From contig NZ_JPWI01000003.1 of assembly GCF_003326795.1 (NCBI RefSeq), forward strand, positions 62,001 to 126,000: a stretch of DNA of 64,000 bases. Direction: 5' to 3'. Shown here one piece after another: positions 1 through 8,600 of this stretch; the stretch's first letter is position 1, and every line of letters begins with the position of its first letter. The translations under genes were made by a program, and so were the position numbers. The DNA comes from Thalassospira profundimaris (lineage in GTDB: Bacteria > Pseudomonadota > Alphaproteobacteria > Rhodospirillales > Thalassospiraceae). The notes under the pieces are model-generated. The model was not told the DNA's origin and ran no database searches. It saw only the letters and a list, made by a program, of their open reading frames with translations.

Positions 1-158
1 AGGTAGGGATCAAACCGCAGGAACGGGAAAAACAGGCTCAGCACATAGTTGCCGCCGATACCAACACCAACCATGGCGAGGCCGACCGGAACACGCAAAG
101 CCAGAACGAAAAAGAGAACAGCAAGGCCACCAAGGCCAATCAATTCGCGCTCAGACAT
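1..158 (-). CDS. dctM: TRAP transporter large permease, DctM (partial, 5' end only)
   Basis: Only the first 52 or so codons lie in the window; the rest runs off the left edge. The reading frame starts at ATG 158 and encodes a hydrophobic N-terminus with the sequence ALRVPVGLAMVGVG, typical of the first membrane helix of DctM subunits, the 12-helix permease of TRAP transporters. The ATG overlaps the end of the preceding dctQ by 8 bases (ATGTCTGA), a sign of translational coupling. It is the last visible gene of a dctP-dctQ-dctM operon on the minus strand. Confidence 0.85.
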   Translation of the reverse strand, partial: MSERELIGLGGLAVLFFVLALRVPVGLAMVGVGIGGNYVLSLFFPFLRFDPY

Positions 159-648
159 CGGCCTCTCTTTCGAAAATCTGACTTCCGGCAATCGCGGCCC
201 ACAGGAACATCGAGATGATGCCCGGCACATAGAACGGCCAGATCGGCCAGCCCAGAATTGCGGAAAGGGTGTTGTCGCCACGAACCTCGATCAGGCCATT
301 GACCATCATATAGCCAAGGAACAGCGCCAAGCCGGTCATGAGGATGCCCGAAAGCACGCTAACTGCGCGGGCAAACCAGTCCGGGAACATTTTGATGAAC
401 ACGTCGACGGCAACGTGACCGTGATGTGCCTGGCAGTAGGGGAAGAACATCAGGGCAGCCGAGCTGACAATCATGCTGACGAAATCTTCATAGCCGATAA
501 TGGCGGGGAAGTTTGCGTCAAACAGCCGGGCGATCTTGTCCAGACCAAAGGCGGTAACGTTGACAATCGTTACAACGGCAATCAGCAGGGCAAGCAGGCC
601 ACCGGCAACGGCAAACCATGATGCAGCCTTGTAGAGCACGTTTTTCAT
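151..648 (-). CDS. dctQ: TRAP transporter small permease, DctQ
   Basis: A 165-residue integral membrane protein with four hydrophobic stretches, the usual size and shape of DctQ, which pairs with DctM in the inner membrane. I chose ATG 648 (MKNVLYKAAS) because it begins directly before the first hydrophobic segment; an in-frame GTG at 681 would add 11 polar residues. Neither start has a strong Shine-Dalgarno. It lies 83 bases downstream of the dctP stop and overlaps dctM. Substrate cannot be read from this subunit. Confidence 0.85.
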   Translation of the reverse strand: MKNVLYKAASWFAVAGGLLALLIAVVTIVNVTAFGLDKIARLFDANFPAIIGYEDFVSMIVSSAALMFFPYCQAHHGHVAVDVFIKMFPDWFARAVSVLSGILMTGLALFLGYMMVNGLIEVRGDNTLSAILGWPIWPFYVPGIISMFLWAAIAGSQIFEREADV

Positions 649-731
649 ATGTCTAACTTTTAGCGGGAAAAAGAGGGTCACGCGTCAATATGATACGTGA
701 CCCCACAAGATTTTCCAGTAACTTGGCGAAG

Positions 732-1763
732 TTACTTGGTATGGGTCAGAACGGCTGCTTTGGCGTCTTCGACGAGTTTTGCGCCATCAATGCCGTTGGA
801 CTTGGATTCTTCGATCCAGCGATCAACAACAGATGCAGCCGCATCATCGAAGGTTGCTTTCTCGGCAGCGGTCAGCTGAACAACCTGGCCTTTGCCCTCG
901 TTGATCATCTTCTTGCCGACTTCCTCAACATTGTTGAAGATATCGCCAATCTCGGCTGCAAAATCACGGCCAGAGTTACGGTCGATGATTTCCTTGAGAT
1001 CGTCCGGAAGGCTTTCGTAACGATCCTTGTTCATAGCAAACAGGAAGGTCGAGGTGCCGAAGCGCGAATTTGCGCCTTCGCCTTCAACAGAGAAGGAAAT
1101 CAGTTCAGCCAGTTTCAGCGGCGGCACAACTTCGAACGGAACCAGACCACCGTCAACAACGCCAAGCGACAATGCCTGCGGCAGGGCCGGGACCGGCATG
1201 CCGACCGGCTCTGCGCCCCAGGATTCAATTACCCAGGAACCGGTGCGGGTCGGAGTACGCAGTTTCAGACCTTTGACATCGTCAACGGTGCGGACTTCTT
1301 TTTCCGTCAGGTGGATAGCCTGACCAGCATGGACGTGAACGGCCAGCGGGTGGATATCTTTAAGGTCTTCGGCGAATTGGTCCTTCAGGTCCCACATCGC
1401 AAGGTTGGTTGCGCGTGCGTCACCAAGGTGAACACCCGGAAGTTCAAAAACTTCGATGCGCGGGAAAACGCCCGGGGTATAACCCGGAAGCGTCCAGACG
1501 ATGTCAGCAACGCCGTCACGGACCTGGCGATACAGTTCCGGCGGGTTGCCGCCAAGCGACATGGACGGGAAGATTTCAAACTTGATACGGCCGTTTGACT
1601 CTTCTTCGATTTTCTTTGCCCAGGGTTCGATCATCTTCGACTGAGCCGGTGCTTTCGGACCCAGGAAATGGTGAACGGTCAGGGTGACTTCCTGCGCGTG
1701 AGCGCCGAACGACACCATGGTCGCAACAGCTGCACCCGCCAGCAATTTGGTGATGTGTTTCAT
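732..1763 (-). CDS. dctP: TRAP transporter substrate-binding protein, DctP family
   Basis: A 343-residue periplasmic solute receptor. It has a Sec signal peptide (MKHITKLLAG to about residue 23, ending GAHAQ) and a DctP-type body, including the RTPTRTGSWVIESWGAEPVGMP region where the conserved arginine that binds the substrate carboxylate normally lies. The start is fixed by an AAGGAGGAAG Shine-Dalgarno just upstream of ATG 1763. It is the first gene of the TRAP operon. Its promoter region contains a sequence shared with the pca promoter region, so I infer an aromatic acid such as protocatechuate or a precursor as substrate. That is inference from context only. Confidence 0.88.
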   Translation of the reverse strand: MKHITKLLAGAAVATMVSFGAHAQEVTLTVHHFLGPKAPAQSKMIEPWAKKIEEESNGRIKFEIFPSMSLGGNPPELYRQVRDGVADIVWTLPGYTPGVFPRIEVFELPGVHLGDARATNLAMWDLKDQFAEDLKDIHPLAVHVHAGQAIHLTEKEVRTVDDVKGLKLRTPTRTGSWVIESWGAEPVGMPVPALPQALSLGVVDGGLVPFEVVPPLKLAELISFSVEGEGANSRFGTSTFLFAMNKDRYESLPDDLKEIIDRNSGRDFAAEIGDIFNNVEEVGKKMINEGKGQVVQLTAAEKATFDDAAASVVDRWIEESKSNGIDGAKLVEDAKAAVLTHTK

Positions 1764-1948
1764 TCTTCCTCCTTTGAACGTCTTGTCGCGGTAATGATAC
1801 CGACAAGCGTCTCAGCCACGATGCGCATCTAGCGTGCGAAGTTTTCCAAGAAACTTAATTATTGTTTTTATTGTTATTTTTTGAGAATGGCCTGCGTTTG
1901 ACGCATTCCTGCCATACCGGATTGGAACCAATCTAATAGGCAGCAGCT

Positions 1949-1996
1949 GGTTATGTATAATGATATGTCCGCAAATTTACATAACCAAACGATTAT
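1949..1996. promoter_or_regulatory. Candidate PcaQ operator upstream of the TRAP operon
   Basis: GGTTATGTA (1949-1957) and TACATAACC (1978-1986) form a perfect inverted repeat with a 20-base spacer. The 14-mer TTTACATAACCAAA (1976-1989) recurs exactly at 3021-3034, in front of pcaD. An ATAA-N8-TTAT element (1981-1996) has the same spacing as one at 2984-2999. PcaQ sites in rhizobia contain ATAACC half-sites, which fits. The far end overlaps the last codon of the regulator gene. Function is inferred. Confidence 0.5.
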
Positions 1997-2934
1997 GTTT
2001 CAGAGCTCGAATGGGTTGTGTGATGTTGTGTCGCTTCTTCGCGGACAGCGTTGATCAGCATCTCGACCGGCGGCGAAATCGGCGAGTCAATCCGGGTCGT
2101 CAGTCCGACCGGCCCGAAGGTGTCACTTGTATCAATCGGTAATTCAACAAGGTGGCCCTCGGCGATGTCTGATGCAACGGCCCCGTTTGAAATGATCCAG
2201 ATGGCATCGGTTTCACGCGTGAAGGCGCGCCCGAACGAAGTTGAAACTGTTTCAATCCGGTCGGGAAGAGCGCCAATCCCGTGCGCAATCAGCATCTTGT
2301 CAACGGTCGGGTGAATGATCGCCTGTTTTGGCGGTACAAGAACCGTAAATTCGCGGATGCGCGTGATGTCGGGATTTTCATCGGTTAGCAGCGGGTGGCC
2401 GGGTCGCGCCACCAGCGAAATATGTTCCGAATATAAATGTATGAATGAAAGACCCGACATTTGATCGGGTTCGGCCAGACGTCCGACCACAAGATCAAGC
2501 TCTCCAACACGCAACTGCCCCATCAGCATCATGTTCGGACCGGTAACCACCTTGACCGTGGTGTCGGGGCTCAGTGACTTGAACCGTCGGATGGCATTGG
2601 GCATAACGCTTGCTGCAACTGTTGGCAGGACACCAAGGTTGATTGAAAGTCCGCCTTGCATGCGGACCTGGCTGATGCTGTCGACACCCTGACGAAGGGC
2701 TGTGACACTGGCCCCGGCATAGCGCAGGAACACCTTGCCAAAATCGGTCAGGGTTACGCCGCGCTTTGAGCGGTCAAACAAACGGGCATCAAGATGTTCC
2801 TCGAGCTCGCGGATGGTCTTGGAAACAGCAGGCTGGGTAATGGCCAGCGTATCGGCAGCCTTGACGACGCTTCGCTGACGGGCCACTTCGAGAAAACAGG
2901 TCAAATGTCTGAATTTGATGCGTTGGTCGAGCAT
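1993..2934 (-). CDS. pcaQ: LysR-family regulator of the pca genes, PcaQ-like
   Basis: A 313-residue LysR-type activator. The N-terminal winged helix-turn-helix (about residues 8-67, with ITQPAVSKTIRELE in the recognition region) is followed by the substrate-binding domain. The opening RIKFRHLTCFLEVARQRSV and the segment ALRQGVDSISQ match what I remember of alphaproteobacterial PcaQ proteins. PcaQ activates protocatechuate genes in response to beta-carboxy-cis,cis-muconate in agrobacteria. It is divergent from pcaD and points toward the TRAP genes; candidate binding sites lie at both ends of the gene. Confidence 0.85.
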   Translation of the reverse strand: MLDQRIKFRHLTCFLEVARQRSVVKAADTLAITQPAVSKTIRELEEHLDARLFDRSKRGVTLTDFGKVFLRYAGASVTALRQGVDSISQVRMQGGLSINLGVLPTVAASVMPNAIRRFKSLSPDTTVKVVTGPNMMLMGQLRVGELDLVVGRLAEPDQMSGLSFIHLYSEHISLVARPGHPLLTDENPDITRIREFTVLVPPKQAIIHPTVDKMLIAHGIGALPDRIETVSTSFGRAFTRETDAIWIISNGAVASDIAEGHLVELPIDTSDTFGPVGLTTRIDSPISPPVEMLINAVREEATQHHTTHSSSET

Positions 2935-2980
2935 GTGTGCCTACGTCAGGTCATTGTAGAATAATGTTATCAGATGCCTA

Positions 2981-3034
2981 TGCATAATTATATAGTTATG
3001 CAAAATACGCAATTCCTCATTTTACATAACCAAA
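2981..3034. promoter_or_regulatory. pcaQ-pcaD divergent control region
   Basis: TGCATAA (2981-2987) and TTATGCA (2996-3002) form a perfect 7-base inverted repeat with an 8-base spacer, a typical LysR-type dyad. The 14-mer TTTACATAACCAAA follows at 3021-3034 and is identical to the copy at 1976-1989. The position between divergent pcaQ and pcaD is where an autoregulating LysR activator would bind. Confidence 0.6.
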
Positions 3035-3077
3035 TCCGTCTGCGAAATTGTGCGCAAATAAGCAGGGTGGAAATGAC

Positions 3078-3878
3078 ATGAGTCTTCAAGTTGCCCCGGT
3101 CAACGGGACACATATCCATTACAGTCAGTCAGGGCCGAAAAACGCGCCTGTACTGGTGTTTTCGAACTCGCTTGGAACCGATTTGCGCATCTGGGATGAC
3201 GTGGTCAGTGTTCTTTCGGAACGGTTCAACATCGTTACCTATGACAAACGCGGTCACGGTCTTTCGGGCATTGGTGACGCGGAATATGATATTTCGCTGC
3301 ATGCGAATGACCTGATCGGATTGCTTGATTACCTTGGTCTGGGTGAAGTGATCATTTGTGGTCTGTCTGTTGGCGGTCTGATCGCCCAGAAAGTGACCCA
3401 ATTGCAGCCCGAACGTATTCGCGGCCTGATCCTGTGTGATACAGCCCCCAAACTTGGCGATTATAATGGCTGGAACACCCGGATCGAAGCCATCAAGGCC
3501 GACGGGATCGAAGTTCTGGGCGATGCAATCATCGAACGCTGGCTGTCGCCGACCTTCCGCAAGGAACACCCGCTGGAAACCGCGATGTATCGCGACATGC
3601 TGGTGCGCACAACCGAGGCTGGCTACATCGGTACCTGTGTCGCATTGCGCGACGGGGACCTGCGCGAGGCCGCAGGCAAAATTGCCGTTCCGACATTATG
3701 TATTTGTGGATCGGCCGATCTCGCGACGCCGCCCGATGTGGTGCGCGAAATGGCAACCATGATCCCCGATGCCGAATTTGAACTGATAGACGGGGTCGGG
3801 CATTTGCCATGCATTGAAACCCCGGAATTGCTGACCCGGTTGATCGACCGATTTACCAAGGAGAAGAACCTTGTCTGA
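3078..3878 (+). CDS. pcaD: 3-oxoadipate enol-lactonase
   Basis: A 266-residue alpha/beta hydrolase that opens beta-ketoadipate enol-lactone to beta-ketoadipate. The nucleophile elbow CGLSVGG puts the catalytic serine at residue 97; the acid lies in CGSADLATP and the histidine in GVGHLPCIETP. ATG 3078 is preferred over an upstream TTG (3048) because AGGGTGGA lies 6-7 bases ahead and the protein then starts directly with the lactonase fold. It is the first gene of pcaDCHG and overlaps pcaC by 8 bases. The length is normal for the family. Confidence 0.92.
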   Translation: MSLQVAPVNGTHIHYSQSGPKNAPVLVFSNSLGTDLRIWDDVVSVLSERFNIVTYDKRGHGLSGIGDAEYDISLHANDLIGLLDYLGLGEVIICGLSVGGLIAQKVTQLQPERIRGLILCDTAPKLGDYNGWNTRIEAIKADGIEVLGDAIIERWLSPTFRKEHPLETAMYRDMLVRTTEAGYIGTCVALRDGDLREAAGKIAVPTLCICGSADLATPPDVVREMATMIPDAEFELIDGVGHLPCIETPELLTRLIDRFTKEKNLV

Positions 3879-4263
3879 GAGCCGGTATGACATTGGCATG
3901 AAAACCCGCCGATCCGTTTTGGGCGATGCACATGTGGATCGTGCATCGAAAAACATCACCGAAATCGACGAGGGCTTTCAGCGCTACATCACCGAGAATG
4001 TCTGGAACGGTGTCTGGACAAGTGACCAATTCACCAAGCGCGAACGTTCGATTGTAACCATTGCCCTGCTTGCAGGTCTTGGTCATGAGGAAGAACTCGC
4101 CATGCATATCCGTGCGACCCTCAATACCGGGGCGACGCGCGAAGACATCCGTGAAGTACTGATGCATGTTGCGGTTTATGCCGGCGTTCCCGCCGCCAAT
4201 ACGGCATTCCGCATTGCCAAACAAACCTATGCCGAGATCGACGCGGCATCCAAGGGAGAGTAA
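3871..4263 (+). CDS. pcaC: 4-carboxymuconolactone decarboxylase
   Basis: A 130-residue small protein of the CMD/AhpD-like fold, matching stand-alone PcaC in size. It decarboxylates gamma-carboxymuconolactone to the enol-lactone used by PcaD. The family core is visible in KRERSIVTIALLAGLGHEEEL and GATREDIREVLMHVAVYAG. The start is TTG at 3871, with AAGGAGAAG just upstream and no nearer ATG in frame except residue 10, so the TTG is likely genuine. It overlaps the pcaD end, implying coupled translation, and pcaH starts 5 bases after its stop. Confidence 0.92.
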   Translation: MSESRYDIGMKTRRSVLGDAHVDRASKNITEIDEGFQRYITENVWNGVWTSDQFTKRERSIVTIALLAGLGHEEELAMHIRATLNTGATREDIREVLMHVAVYAGVPAANTAFRIAKQTYAEIDAASKGE

Positions 4264-4268
4264 GCCAC

Positions 4269-4970
4269 ATGTCCACCTTTAAACCGCGTGATTGGGGATC
4301 CCACGCCCCGTTAATCGCACCGGAATATAAATCGACCATCCTGCGTGGTCCGTCCCGTTCTCCGCTCGCCATCAAGTCGGGCCTGACTGAAGGCACCGGT
4401 CCGCGCTTCGCCCCGGCGGCCGTGCGCGAGCTTGACTTCGATCTGACCAGAAATGGTGTCGTCAATGGCGAACCGCAGGGCGAACGCATTGTTGTGCATG
4501 GTCGTGTCATGGACACCGATGGCCGTCCTCAATCCAACATTCTTGTCGAAATCTGGCAGGCCAATGCTGCTGGTCGTTATGTCCACAAGGTTGACCAGCA
4601 CGACGCGCCGCTTGATCCGAACTTCCGTGGTTCGGGCCGCTGCTTTACCGATGAAGACGGTAACTACAAATTCTATACCATCAAGCCGGGTGCCTATCCG
4701 TGGGGGAACCATTTCAACGCATGGCGCCCGAACCATATTCACCTGTCGCTGTTCGGGCCGGGCTTCGCCACGCGTCTTGTCACCCAGATGTATTTCCCGG
4801 GTGACCCGTTGCTTGAACTCGACCCGATCTTCCTTGGCACCGAAGATGCGCGCGCCCGCGAACGCCTGATTGCCAAATTCTCGATCGACAGGACCGAGGA
4901 GGGCTTTGCCCTTGGTTATCAGTTCGACATTGTCCTGCGTGGACGCAACGGCACCCCGATGGAGAATTAA
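4269..4970 (+). CDS. pcaH: Protocatechuate 3,4-dioxygenase beta subunit
   Basis: A 233-residue intradiol ring-cleavage subunit that carries the catalytic non-heme Fe(III). The four ligands can be placed as Tyr104 (AGRYVH), Tyr143 (GAYPWG), His156 and His158 (NHIHLS). Their spacing (39, 13, 2) is exactly that of the Pseudomonas enzyme (Tyr408, Tyr447, His460, His462). With PcaG it converts protocatechuate to beta-carboxy-cis,cis-muconate. pcaG follows after 3 bases. A Shine-Dalgarno (AAGGGAGAG) precedes the ATG. Confidence 0.96.
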   Translation: MSTFKPRDWGSHAPLIAPEYKSTILRGPSRSPLAIKSGLTEGTGPRFAPAAVRELDFDLTRNGVVNGEPQGERIVVHGRVMDTDGRPQSNILVEIWQANAAGRYVHKVDQHDAPLDPNFRGSGRCFTDEDGNYKFYTIKPGAYPWGNHFNAWRPNHIHLSLFGPGFATRLVTQMYFPGDPLLELDPIFLGTEDARARERLIAKFSIDRTEEGFALGYQFDIVLRGRNGTPMEN

Positions 4971-4973
4971 GTC

Positions 4974-5561
4974 ATGTCATATGGTGAAACCCCCTCACAG
5001 ACGGTTGGTCCGTATTTCGCCTATGGTCTGACAGCAGGCCAGTATGGTTACGACTTTACCGATATTGCCGATCCGGTTGTTGCCGGCCAGGACGCCAAGG
5101 GCGAGCATATCCGCATCACCGGCACGGTGTTTGATGCCAATGGCGCACCGGTCAATGACGCGATGATCGAAATCTGGCAGGCCGATGCCGATGGCAATTA
5201 CAGTGAAAAGCCGATTGATGTTGCGGATACCGGTTTCCGTGGTCTTGGCCGTTGCGGCACGGGAACGGATGCCAAAAACCGTTTCTGGTTTGACACGGTA
5301 AAGCCCGGTGTCGTTGCCGATGCCGAAGCACCGTTCGTCAATGTGATCGTTTTCATGCGAGGCATGCTGGTTCATGCCTTTACCCGGTTCTATTTCGACG
5401 ATGAAGCTGAGCTGAATGCAAAAGACCCTGTCTTGCAGTCGGTTCCCGCAGATCGTCGCGACACCCTGATTGCCAAGCGTGTCGAAACCTCGACCGGGAT
5501 TGAATACCAGATCGATATCCACATGCAGGGGGACGCGGAAACCGTGTTCTTCGACGTGTAA
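4974..5561 (+). CDS. pcaG: Protocatechuate 3,4-dioxygenase alpha subunit
   Basis: A 195-residue subunit homologous to PcaH. It starts with the typical alpha-chain opening ETPSQTVGPYFAYGL and shares the EIWQADADGNY core. The histidine ligands of PcaH are absent (NVIVFMRGM occupies that position), as expected for the non-catalytic alpha chain. It forms the alpha-beta protomer of the dioxygenase. It lies immediately after pcaH and is the last gene of the pcaDCHG block; a strong hairpin follows its stop. Confidence 0.95.
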   Translation: MSYGETPSQTVGPYFAYGLTAGQYGYDFTDIADPVVAGQDAKGEHIRITGTVFDANGAPVNDAMIEIWQADADGNYSEKPIDVADTGFRGLGRCGTGTDAKNRFWFDTVKPGVVADAEAPFVNVIVFMRGMLVHAFTRFYFDDEAELNAKDPVLQSVPADRRDTLIAKRVETSTGIEYQIDIHMQGDAETVFFDV

Positions 5562-5573
5562 GTCGATCTGGCG

Positions 5574-5622
5574 CGATGGCTGCGTCCGCTGCTTTGGGGA
5601 AAGCCGGCGGTCGCAGCCATCG
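5574..5622 (+). promoter_or_regulatory. Stable intercistronic hairpin between pcaG and pcaI
   Basis: CGATGGCTGCG (5574-5584) pairs perfectly with CGCAGCCATCG (5612-5622), an 11-base stem. The loop can pair further (CCGC with GCGG, CTT with AAG). No T-run follows, so it is a poor intrinsic terminator; an mRNA-stabilising or attenuating role between pcaDCHG and pcaIJF is more likely. Confidence 0.55.
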
Positions 5623-5695
5623 ACCCAATTTTCCAACGCAAAGGGGCAAGGCCCTGCGTTTGTTCTGTTTTGGTTAGATACCACAGGAGTTAGCC

Positions 5696-6550
5696 GTGGT
5701 TGCACGTTTCATGTCGCTTAAAGAGGCAGTCGCGTCCTGCGTTAAGGATGGCGATACCATCTCGATGGAAGGCTTCACCCATCTTATTCCGCACGCTGCC
5801 GGACACGAGATCATCCGTCAGGGCATCAAGGACCTGACCCTGATCCGTATGACGCCCGATATGATCTATGATCAGCTGATTGGTGCGGGCTGTGCCAAGA
5901 AGCTTGTCTTCTCCTGGGGTGGGAACCCTGGTGTCGGTTCGCTGCATCGTCTGCGCGAAGCCGTTCAGGAACACTGGCCGCACAAGCTTGAGATCGAAGA
6001 ACACTCCCACGCGGCCATGGCCAATGCCTATGACGCCGGTGCGGCTGGTCTGCCCTGTGCAGTGTTCAAGGGCTATCGCGGGGCAGAACTGCCGCGTGTG
6101 AACCCGAATATCAAATTCATCAAATGCCCGTTCACCGGCGAAAGCCTTGCGGCGGTGCCGTCGATCCGTCCGGATGTGACTGTGGTCCACGCTCAGAAAG
6201 CCAACAAAAAGGGCGATGTCCTGTTTGAAGGTATTGTCGGTGTTCAGAAAGAAGCCGTTCTGGCAGCCAAGAAATCCATCGTGACAGTCGAAGAGATCGT
6301 TGATGATTTCGGTGATATTTCGTCGAATGCTGTGATGCTGCCGAACTGGGCAGTGACCGCGATTGTTGAAATCCCGGGTGGGGCGCATCCGTCCTACGCC
6401 CAAGGCTACTACAAGCGCGACAACGCGTTTTACAAGGCATGGGATCCGATTGCGCGTGATCGCGAAGCGTTCCTCGCATGGATCGAAGAACATGTCATGA
6501 ATGGCGGTCCCGAAGATTTCGCGGCCAAGCGTGAAGCAAACAAAGGCTAA
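5696..6550 (+). CDS. pcaI: 3-oxoadipate CoA-transferase subunit A
   Basis: A 284-residue CoA-transferase subunit of the larger PcaI/CatI type related to glutaconate CoA-transferase (MSLKEAVASCVKDGDTISMEGF; GGNPGVGSLHRLREAV). Together with PcaJ it moves CoA from succinyl-CoA to beta-ketoadipate. The start is GTG 5696, supported by AGGAG at 5685-5689 and by the next methionine being only five codons in. It heads the pcaIJF block; pcaJ follows 14 bases after its stop. Confidence 0.9.
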   Translation: MVARFMSLKEAVASCVKDGDTISMEGFTHLIPHAAGHEIIRQGIKDLTLIRMTPDMIYDQLIGAGCAKKLVFSWGGNPGVGSLHRLREAVQEHWPHKLEIEEHSHAAMANAYDAGAAGLPCAVFKGYRGAELPRVNPNIKFIKCPFTGESLAAVPSIRPDVTVVHAQKANKKGDVLFEGIVGVQKEAVLAAKKSIVTVEEIVDDFGDISSNAVMLPNWAVTAIVEIPGGAHPSYAQGYYKRDNAFYKAWDPIARDREAFLAWIEEHVMNGGPEDFAAKREANKG

Positions 6551-6564
6551 GCGGAGAAAAGATC

Positions 6565-7338
6565 ATGGTTGAATATACCCCGACTGAAATGATGACGGTA
6601 TCCGCTGCACGCGCGCTGAAAAACGACGATGTGTGCTTTGTTGGTATCGGAATGCCATCTGCGGCCTGCAATCTGGCCCGTCTGACCCACGCCCCTGACA
6701 TCACCCTGATTTATGAAAGTGGCACGATTGGCACCAAGCCCGATGTCCTGCCGCTGTCGATTGGTGATGGCGAACTTTGCGAAACGGCTTTGAACACGGT
6801 TCCGGTGCCGGAAATGTTCCGTTACTGGCTGCAGGGCGGCAAGATTTCGGTTGGTTTCCTTGGTGCCGCCCAGCTTGACAAGTTTGGTAACATCAACACC
6901 ACCGTGATTGGTGATTACGACAACCCCAAAGTCCGTCTTCCGGGCGGTGGCGGTGCGCCGGAAATCGCAACCAGCTGTGGCGAAGTCTTCCTTGTGATGA
7001 AACAAAGCAAGCGTGGTTTTGTTGAAAAGATCGATTTCGTGACCTCGCTTGGTCATGGCAAGGGTGGCGATGACCGCGCATCCTATGGCGTGGATACCAA
7101 GGGTCCGTCGCGTTTGATCACGGATCTTTGCATCATGGAACCGCACCCGGTTGGTAAGCAGTTCGTTGTGACCTCGATCCATCCGGGCGTAACCCGCGAA
7201 GAAATCATCGAAAATACCGGCTGGACAGTTGAGTTTGCCGACAAAGTCGCGGAAACTGCGATCCCGACCGAAAAAGAATTGCAGGTTCTGCGTGAACTGC
7301 ATGCTCGTACCGCCAAGGCCCATGCGGGCCAGCAGTAA
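6565..7338 (+). CDS. pcaJ: 3-oxoadipate CoA-transferase subunit B
   Basis: A 257-residue second subunit of the beta-ketoadipate:succinyl-CoA transferase. The ESGTIGTKPD segment (about residues 52-61) carries the conserved glutamate region used for the covalent CoA intermediate in this family, and LPGGGGAPEIA is also typical. It begins with a GGAGAAAAG Shine-Dalgarno directly after pcaI and is followed by pcaF after 23 bases. The size agrees with the CatJ type. Confidence 0.9.
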   Translation: MVEYTPTEMMTVSAARALKNDDVCFVGIGMPSAACNLARLTHAPDITLIYESGTIGTKPDVLPLSIGDGELCETALNTVPVPEMFRYWLQGGKISVGFLGAAQLDKFGNINTTVIGDYDNPKVRLPGGGGAPEIATSCGEVFLVMKQSKRGFVEKIDFVTSLGHGKGGDDRASYGVDTKGPSRLITDLCIMEPHPVGKQFVVTSIHPGVTREEIIENTGWTVEFADKVAETAIPTEKELQVLRELHARTAKAHAGQQ

Positions 7339-7361
7339 GAGCATTAACAAGGATCTTAGAA

Positions 7362-8567
7362 ATGGCTGACGCATATATTTGCGATTACATCCGTACCCCG
7401 ATTGGCCGCTTTGGTGGCAGCCTGTCACAGGTACGTGCCGACGATCTTGGTGCCGTGCCGCTCAAGGCGCTGGTTGACCGTAATCCGGGTCTGGATTTTG
7501 CCGCTGTTGACGACGTCATTTTTGGCTGTGCCAACCAGGCCGGTGAGGACAACCGTAACGTTGCGCGTATGTCTTCGCTTCTGGCAGGTCTTCCGGAAAC
7601 CGTGACCGGCACCACGGTCAACCGTCTGTGCGGTTCGGGCATGGATGCAATCATCATTGCCGCACGCGCGATCAAGGCCGGTGAAGCAGATCTGATGATT
7701 GCCGGTGGTGTTGAAAGCATGTCACGTGCGCCGTTCGTGATGCCCAAGGCAACCTCGGCATTCTCGCGCAATGCGGAAATCTATGACACCACCATTGGCT
7801 GGCGCTTCGTCAACCCGGTGATGAAGAAACAGTATGGCGTGGATTCCATGCCTGAAACCGGCGAAAACGTTGCCGAGGATTTCAGCGTTTCGCGTGCTGA
7901 TCAGGATGCCTTTGCTGTGCGTTCGCAGGAAAAAGCCGTTGCTGCCCAGCAGAACGGAACCCTGGCACAGGAAATCACCCCGGTCACCATTCCCCAGCGC
8001 AAAGGCGATCCGGTTGTCGTGGATAAAGACGAACATCCGCGCGCAGGCACCACGATTGAAACCCTTGCCAAACTGCCGACCCCGTTCCGCGAAGGCGGTT
8101 CGGTCACGGCCGGTAACGCATCGGGTGTCAATGACGGGGCGGCTGCCCTGATCATCGCGTCCGAAGCCGCAGTCAAAAAATATGGTCTGAAACCGATTGC
8201 CAAGGTTGTTGGCGGTGCGACCGCGGGTGTTGCCCCGCGTATCATGGGCTTTGGCCCGGCACCGGCTTCGAAAAAGCTTCTGGCACGTCTGGGCTGGACC
8301 ACTGAACAGCTTGATGTGATCGAACTGAACGAAGCATTTGCATCGCAGGGTCTTGCGACCCTTCGCGATCTTGGCATTGCCGATGATGATGCACGCGTGA
8401 ACCCGAATGGTGGTGCGATTGCCCTTGGCCATCCTCTGGGCATGTCGGGTGCACGTATTGCCGGTACCGCGGCCCTTCAGCTGAAGCGTACCGGTGGCAA
8501 ATACGCACTGGCAACCATGTGCATCGGTGTCGGTCAGGGTATTGCGATCGCACTTGAAGCTGTCTGA
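7362..8567 (+). CDS. pcaF: 3-oxoadipyl-CoA thiolase
   Basis: A 401-residue thiolase that cleaves beta-ketoadipyl-CoA into acetyl-CoA and succinyl-CoA. The acyl-accepting Cys90 lies in NRLCGSGMDA, the activating His357 in IALGHPLGMSGAR, and the second catalytic Cys387 in MCIGVGQG. The N-terminal YICDYIRTPIGRFGG and overall length fit PcaF/PaaJ. Context after pcaIJ makes the beta-ketoadipate role secure. A rho-independent terminator follows. Confidence 0.94.
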   Translation: MADAYICDYIRTPIGRFGGSLSQVRADDLGAVPLKALVDRNPGLDFAAVDDVIFGCANQAGEDNRNVARMSSLLAGLPETVTGTTVNRLCGSGMDAIIIAARAIKAGEADLMIAGGVESMSRAPFVMPKATSAFSRNAEIYDTTIGWRFVNPVMKKQYGVDSMPETGENVAEDFSVSRADQDAFAVRSQEKAVAAQQNGTLAQEITPVTIPQRKGDPVVVDKDEHPRAGTTIETLAKLPTPFREGGSVTAGNASGVNDGAAALIIASEAAVKKYGLKPIAKVVGGATAGVAPRIMGFGPAPASKKLLARLGWTTEQLDVIELNEAFASQGLATLRDLGIADDDARVNPNGGAIALGHPLGMSGARIAGTAALQLKRTGGKYALATMCIGVGQGIAIALEAV

Positions 8568-8600
8568 GGCTGCGGGCGTTTTGCCGATCTTTTGAAAGAT

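Noticed and set aside
690-1598. Long open frame on the plus strand opposite dctP (about 300 codons)
   Set aside because: It is antisense to a clear DctP gene, has no recognisable domain and no ribosome site. Long antisense frames recur opposite many genes here because of codon bias.
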